Below, in pieces: positions 20,548-24,324 of a stretch of DNA of 24,324 nt. A model generated the notes under the pieces. That model searched no databases. It was not told where the DNA came from and saw only the letters and a program-made list of their open reading frames with translations. Made by a program: the position numbers and the translations under genes. The stretch lies in assembly GCA_040414495.1 (NCBI GenBank), contig JBEDUI010000228.1, forward strand, positions 1 to 24,324, given 5' to 3'. Origin of the DNA: DATAVB01 sp040414495. Lineage in GTDB: Bacteria > Actinomycetota > Actinomycetes > Mycobacteriales > QHCD01. How positions within the stretch are numbered: position 1 is the first letter of the stretch; each line of letters starts with the position of its first letter.

Positions 20548-23171
20548 CGTTCTCCGATCAGGCTGACGAACGCGTCCTCGAGCCGGCGCCGGGGCGCCAC
20601 CGCCGAAATCGCCAGCCCGGACTCGCTCAGCGCCGCGACGACCTGCGCGGCCGTGGCATCGCCCAGCCGTACCACCAATTCCGTACCTTGCTGCTCGATA
20701 CTGTCCACACCGGACAGTCCAAACAGGACAGTGGCGGCCCGCTCGGGTTGGTCGACCTGCACCGAGAGCGTCGTGCTGGCTCCGACGATCTCCTCGACCG
20801 CGCCGGCCGCGACCAGGCGGCCACGGTCCATCACGATGACGTTGGTGCAGGTCTGTTCGACCTCGGCCAGCAGGTGACTGGAGACGACGACGGTACGGCC
20901 GTCGGTGGCGTACCGCCGCAGCACGTCGCGCAATGCCCGGATCTGCGGCGGATCCAGGCCGTTGGTCGGCTCATCCAGGACCAGCAGGTCGGGCAGGCCG
21001 AGCATGGCCTGCGCGATGGCGAGGCGCTGGCGCATGCCGTGGCTGTAGGACCGGACCTTGCGGTGCACCGCATCGCCGAGCCCGGCGATCTCCAATGCCT
21101 CGGCCGCGTGCGCCTCCGACTCCGGGCGACCGGTGGCCCGCCAGTACAGCTGCAGGTTGGCCAGGCCAGACAGGTGCGGCAGCGTCCCCGGGCCTTCGAC
21201 GAACGCGCCGACCCGGGTCAGTACCGCAGCGCCCGGCCGTATCGTCTCCCCGAAGACCCGCAAAGTCCCGGCGCTGGGGCGAATCAGGCCCATCAGCATC
21301 CGCAGCGTCGTCGTCTTGCCGGCGCCGTTCGGACCGAGCAGGCCCAGGATCTGCTCCCGTTCCACCCGGAACGACAGGTTGTCCACGGCGACCAGCTCGG
21401 TTCCGTACGCCTTGCGCAGCCCATCGACTACGAGCGGTACGTCGACCAGCGATGGGTCGGGCGCGCCCCGCCGGCGCCGGATCCGCCCGGCCAGCCCGAT
21501 CGCGCTGACACCGAGTACGGCCAGGGCCAGCGCAGCGATCGCCCACGGCAGCGCCGCATTCGCCGCGCCGGCCTCGTGTGCCGGCTGGGTCGGCAGGTTC
21601 AGGTCGCCGGCCACACTGATGCGGTACGTCGCCGGCGTCCGCGGTACGTCGTAGGCCAGGTCGGTGCTGGCCAGGACCAGGACGAGCCGGTGACCGGCGG
21701 CGAAGCGGTGCTCGATCCACGGCAGCCGGACCGTGACGGTGCCACTCGCTTTGAACGGAGCGACCAGCCCACCGGGGAGTTGCCGGGAGCCATCGGGGGA
21801 CTGGTCGTACAGCTTGCCGAACAGCGTCGCGGTACCCGTATTCGAAGCGACGTCGACCCGGACCGTACCGCCACCGACCACGGTCACCGCATGATCGAGC
21901 GTCATGCTGCCGAACGTCGCCGACTGGCCCGGAATGTCGTGCGCCAGGTTGCCGGCCAATGGCCCGCCGGGCAGGCCCGGGATCGAGCTGACCGCGGCCG
22001 GCGAGCCGCCGACCGGATTGCTGACCGGCTGCGCCGGGCCGTGCAGTGCGACGCGCACCCGGCCGGGCTCGCCGTCGGCGGTGTAGACCTGCGGCTGCAG
22101 ACTGTCGTTCGGCAGCTGGGAGAACGTGAACGAGCGGCCCGGATCCGGTCCGCCGCGCAGCCAGTGGTTGAACCACGACAAGGTCAGCGAACGGACCCGC
22201 GAGGTCTCGGCGAGGTTGGTGCCGGCGCTGTGCCCGCCGGCGTACCAGGCCAGGCGCACCGGCGTGCCGGCCGCCGCGATCCCGCGCGCGTTCGCCCGCG
22301 CCTGGTCCAGCCCGAACAGCGAATCGGTCTCGCCCTGGATCAGCAGGGTCGGGGCGTGGATGCGGTTCAACACCCCGGCCGGGCTGGAGCGCGCCAAAAG
22401 CGCCAAGTCGGCCTTCGTCGGTTGTTCGGTGGCCGCGGCGTGTTGGTACAGCGCGCAGATCGCGGCGCTGAACCGGCCGCAGGTCCGCCCGGGCGCGCTC
22501 TGTCCGCCGAAGAACAGGCCGGCCCAGGCCTTGGCGAATACGCCCGGCTGCCCGGGATCAGCGGCGTTCGGGAAGAACGTGCTGGCCAGGCTGTTCCACG
22601 TGATCAACGGCACGATCGCGTCGATCCGCCGGTCGTTCGCGGCCGCGATCATCGCCATCGCCCCGCCGTACGACCCGCCGGTCATGCCGACCCGCGGGTC
22701 GTCGGCTCCGTCCTGTTGCACCTCGCGCTGGTGGCCGAGCCAACTGACCAGGCCGTGCACGTCCTTGCCCTCGTAATCCGGCGAATCCAACGCGATCTGG
22801 CCGGTCGAATTGCCGAAACCGCGGGCGGAGTAGGTGAGTACGACGTACCCGTGCTGGGCCAGCTTTTCCGCGTCCGGGTGCACGCTGGTCTTGTCCTGCC
22901 CGAACCCGTGCGCCAGGATCACCGCTGGCGCCGGATGGGCCGCGGTGACGCCGGCCGGGACGTACAGGGTCGAGTCGATCCGTACCTGATGGTTGTTATC
23001 CGGGCCGTCCACGACGTGGATCTCGTGCGGGGTCGCGACTACCTGCCGCGGGCCGGTCAGCGACGCGGCGATAACGGCGACAGCCGCGGCGAGCACCGCG
23101 ACCAGACCCAGCGCGGTCAACCACCGGGCTCGGGCCGACGCGCGGCGCCAGCGAACTGCGAACGTGGGCAA
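20544..23171 (-). CDS. Membrane fusion protein: S15/CocE-type serine hydrolase joined to ABC ATPase
   Basis: About 875 residues from TTG 23171, which follows GGATGAG and lies 2 nt past the upstream stop. TM1 is about 18-38. An alpha/beta hydrolase of the S15/CocE type follows: oxyanion HGFG at 88-91, nucleophile Ser167 in GGSYGG, Asp283 (QGETDS), His314 (GGHSAG), so the triad is complete. A jelly-roll-like X-Pro-peptidase C-terminal domain spans about 345-525, TM2 about 541-562 (ending RIRRRR), and the ATPase about 578-875. The ATPase has Walker A GPNGAGKT (613-620), Glu659 at the Q-loop, signature SHGMRQR (710-716) and Walker B LLVLDE (729-734). Positive-inside charges put the hydrolase outside and the ATPase inside. 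The permease gene follows with an ATGA overlap. Earlier in-frame starts to 23741 run inside the oxidoreductase gene and are rejected. Confidence 0.9.
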   Translation of the reverse strand: MPTFAVRWRRASARARWLTALGLVAVLAAAVAVIAASLTGPRQVVATPHEIHVVDGPDNNHQVRIDSTLYVPAGVTAAHPAPAVILAHGFGQDKTSVHPDAEKLAQHGYVVLTYSARGFGNSTGQIALDSPDYEGKDVHGLVSWLGHQREVQQDGADDPRVGMTGGSYGGAMAMIAAANDRRIDAIVPLITWNSLASTFFPNAADPGQPGVFAKAWAGLFFGGQSAPGRTCGRFSAAICALYQHAAATEQPTKADLALLARSSPAGVLNRIHAPTLLIQGETDSLFGLDQARANARGIAAAGTPVRLAWYAGGHSAGTNLAETSRVRSLTLSWFNHWLRGGPDPGRSFTFSQLPNDSLQPQVYTADGEPGRVRVALHGPAQPVSNPVGGSPAAVSSIPGLPGGPLAGNLAHDIPGQSATFGSMTLDHAVTVVGGGTVRVDVASNTGTATLFGKLYDQSPDGSRQLPGGLVAPFKASGTVTVRLPWIEHRFAAGHRLVLVLASTDLAYDVPRTPATYRISVAGDLNLPTQPAHEAGAANAALPWAIAALALAVLGVSAIGLAGRIRRRRGAPDPSLVDVPLVVDGLRKAYGTELVAVDNLSFRVEREQILGLLGPNGAGKTTTLRMLMGLIRPSAGTLRVFGETIRPGAAVLTRVGAFVEGPGTLPHLSGLANLQLYWRATGRPESEAHAAEALEIAGLGDAVHRKVRSYSHGMRQRLAIAQAMLGLPDLLVLDEPTNGLDPPQIRALRDVLRRYATDGRTVVVSSHLLAEVEQTCTNVIVMDRGRLVAAGAVEEIVGASTTLSVQVDQPERAATVLFGLSGVDSIEQQGTELVVRLGDATAAQVVAALSESGLAISAVAPRRRLEDAFVSLIGER

Positions 23172-23173
23172 AC

Positions 23174-24142
23174 TCAGCTCATCCAGAAGACGATCTTGCC
23201 GGCTGTCTTGCCGGCGGCCATGGCACCGAATCCGTCGGCCGCGTGGCGCAGCGGCAATTCCGACCCGATAACCGGACGTACGCCGGTGGTGACCAGGAAG
23301 TTGGTCAACGCGGCCAATTCGTCGCGGGTGCCCATGGTCGAACCGATCACCGATAGCTGCAGGAAAAAGATCCGGTTCAACGCGGCCGGTGGGTTCGGGC
23401 CGGTCGTCGCGCCGGAGATCACCAGGGTGCCACCGGGCCGGAGCGACTTCAGCGAGTGGTCCCAGGTCGCCTCGCCTACGGTCTCCAGCACGGCGTCGAC
23501 TCGCTCGGGCAGCCGCGTGCCCGGCTCGAACACCGCGTGCGCGCCGAGCTTGAGCGCGGCCTCCCGTTTGGTCTCGCTGCGGCTGGTGGCCCAGACCCGG
23601 ATACCGGCGGCCCGGGCCAGCGCGATCGCCGCCGTCGCCACTCCGCCGCTGGCTCCCTGAATGAGTACGGTGCCTCCCGGCCGTAGCCCCGACTTCACGA
23701 ACAACATCCGGTACGCCGTCAGCCAGGCGACACCGAGGCACGCGGCTTCGGCGTACGACAGTTCGGCCGGCTTGGGCAGCAGATTGCGTCTCGGCACGGC
23801 GACCCGCTCGGCGAACGTGCCCTGGTAGCGCTCGGAGAGCAGGCTACGTCGGGGATCCAGGGTCTCGTCGCCGTCCCAACCCGGGCTGCTGATCACGCCG
23901 TGCACGATGACGTCGTTGCCGTCCTCGTCGATCCCGGATGCGTCGCAACCGAGGATCATCGGGCAGCGATCGGCTGGCAGCCCGACGCCTTGCAGGCTGA
24001 ACAGGTCGTGGTGGTTGAGCGAGGCGGCCTTGACCTGCACGGTGGTCCAGCCGTCCGGGACCGCGGGTTCGGGTCGGTCGCCCACCTCGAGGGCGGTCAG
24101 CGGCTCGTCCGGATTGGGCGTGGCGACGTAGGCAGCGAACAT
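23174..24142 (-). CDS. Zinc-independent MDR oxidoreductase (quinone oxidoreductase-like)
   Basis: The 322-residue medium-chain dehydrogenase/reductase has an N-terminal GroES-like domain (TVQVKAASLNHHDLFSLQG, then MILGCDASGI) and a Rossmann domain with the NADPH-binding turn IQGASGGVATAAIALARAAG, followed by RSETKREAALKLGAHAV. The catalytic-zinc Cys/His set is not evident, so a quinone oxidoreductase or enoyl-reductase type is more likely than an alcohol dehydrogenase. It ends AGKTAGKIVF, as usual. ATG at 24142 is exactly seven bases after a TACGGT -10-like box, so the message may be leaderless. Its stop lies two bases before the fusion protein's TTG, so they are probably co-transcribed, although a functional link is not obvious. 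Confidence 0.93.
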   Translation of the reverse strand: MFAAYVATPNPDEPLTALEVGDRPEPAVPDGWTTVQVKAASLNHHDLFSLQGVGLPADRCPMILGCDASGIDEDGNDVIVHGVISSPGWDGDETLDPRRSLLSERYQGTFAERVAVPRRNLLPKPAELSYAEAACLGVAWLTAYRMLFVKSGLRPGGTVLIQGASGGVATAAIALARAAGIRVWATSRSETKREAALKLGAHAVFEPGTRLPERVDAVLETVGEATWDHSLKSLRPGGTLVISGATTGPNPPAALNRIFFLQLSVIGSTMGTRDELAALTNFLVTTGVRPVIGSELPLRHAADGFGAMAAGKTAGKIVFWMS

Positions 24143-24324
24143 GCCTCGACCGTAGTGACAGTGCGGCCGGCGGGGGAACGCGGCGCCGATTATGCGCAGG
24201 GCGTGTCTCCCCGCCTTGCCGGACCGCCGCAGTACTTACAGCGATCACAGCTCGCGGCGGCCAGCATTCAACAGACACCCCCTAGGCGTGTCGCGGGCTC
24301 GCTTTCGGCAGACCCTAGAGTCAG
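24143..24324. other. Upstream region of the MDR gene; no gene recognised
   Basis: These 182 bases at the window edge carry the possible promoter of the minus-strand MDR gene. No open frame with a plausible start, tRNA or clear repeat was seen. A gene may begin just outside the window. Confidence 0.4.
24149..24154 (-). promoter_or_regulatory. Candidate -10 box of the MDR gene (leaderless)
   Basis: TACGGT (24154-24149) ends six bases before the start codon at 24142, the spacing for transcription starting on the A of ATG. TTCCCC 18 nt upstream is a poor -35 box. A GAGG near the ATG is too close to be a usual ribosome-binding site. Confidence 0.4.

Noticed and set aside
20529..23660. Long plus-strand open frame opposite the fusion gene (over 1000 codons)
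   Set aside because: It is the mirror frame of a GC-rich gene, dominated by Arg, Gly, Gln and Val without recognisable domains. Long antisense frames are expected at this base composition.
23172..23741. N-terminal extension of the hydrolase-ABC fusion by 190 residues
   Set aside because: The extension is antisense-like, Arg/Gly-rich sequence in another frame of the MDR gene, with no domain pattern. The real start is close to the first membrane helix.

Overview
The window is GC-rich, densely packed chromosomal DNA from an actinomycete (Actinomycetota). The evidence is the strong G/C third-position bias, the many GTG/TTG starts, the four-base ATGA/GTGA gene overlaps, an F420-type (Ddn-like) oxidoreductase, a DUF1918 protein, and the holA tail facing rpsT with lepA nearby, a neighbourhood familiar from mycobacteria and streptomycetes. 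The species cannot be named from the sequence. No transposase, integrase, tRNA, rRNA or CRISPR array was seen.

Region 1 (1-652): the C-terminal end of holA (+) converges on rpsT (-). Between them lie a 72-bp palindromic element, a 26-bp tandem repeat and the rpsT terminator.

Region 2 (808-7739, minus strand): an accessory block between rpsT and lepA. It holds a LytM/M23 lipoprotein; a four-gene transport operon (binding lipoprotein, permease, ATPase, EamA exporter) joined by 4-base overlaps and preceded by a perfect 19-bp dyad; a sugar-phosphate isomerase/epimerase-like TIM barrel; and an APH-fold kinase. The gap between the last two genes is rich in palindromes.

Region 3 (7901-11620, plus strand): lepA is translationally coupled to a HAD hydrolase. 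A second, inverted copy of the 72-bp element follows, then a secreted phosphoesterase with a strong terminator.

Region 4 (11697-15547): a TetR regulator is divergent from an F420-type membrane oxidoreductase, whose 3' end overlaps an XRE regulator by 73 bp. The XRE protein has a large C-terminal domain I cannot assign. A long leader with a possible 21-codon peptide precedes a small membrane protein, and a flavin reductase follows.

Region 5 (15698-19708, plus strand): a coupled NUDIX-proS-nucleoside hydrolase operon is followed by a DUF1918 protein and a four-helix membrane protein.

Region 6 (19717-24142, minus strand): a quinone-oxidoreductase-like MDR protein is followed closely by an unusual 875-residue membrane fusion (TM - S15/CocE-type serine hydrolase - TM - ABC ATPase) and its ABC-2-type permease. 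This is the most unusual protein system here: an apparently extracytoplasmic, catalytically intact peptidase/acylase domain is covalently tied to a transporter motor.

The most interesting non-coding signal is the 72-bp palindromic element present twice in opposite orientations, with a possibly related 56-bp palindrome elsewhere. All three lie just downstream of genes.
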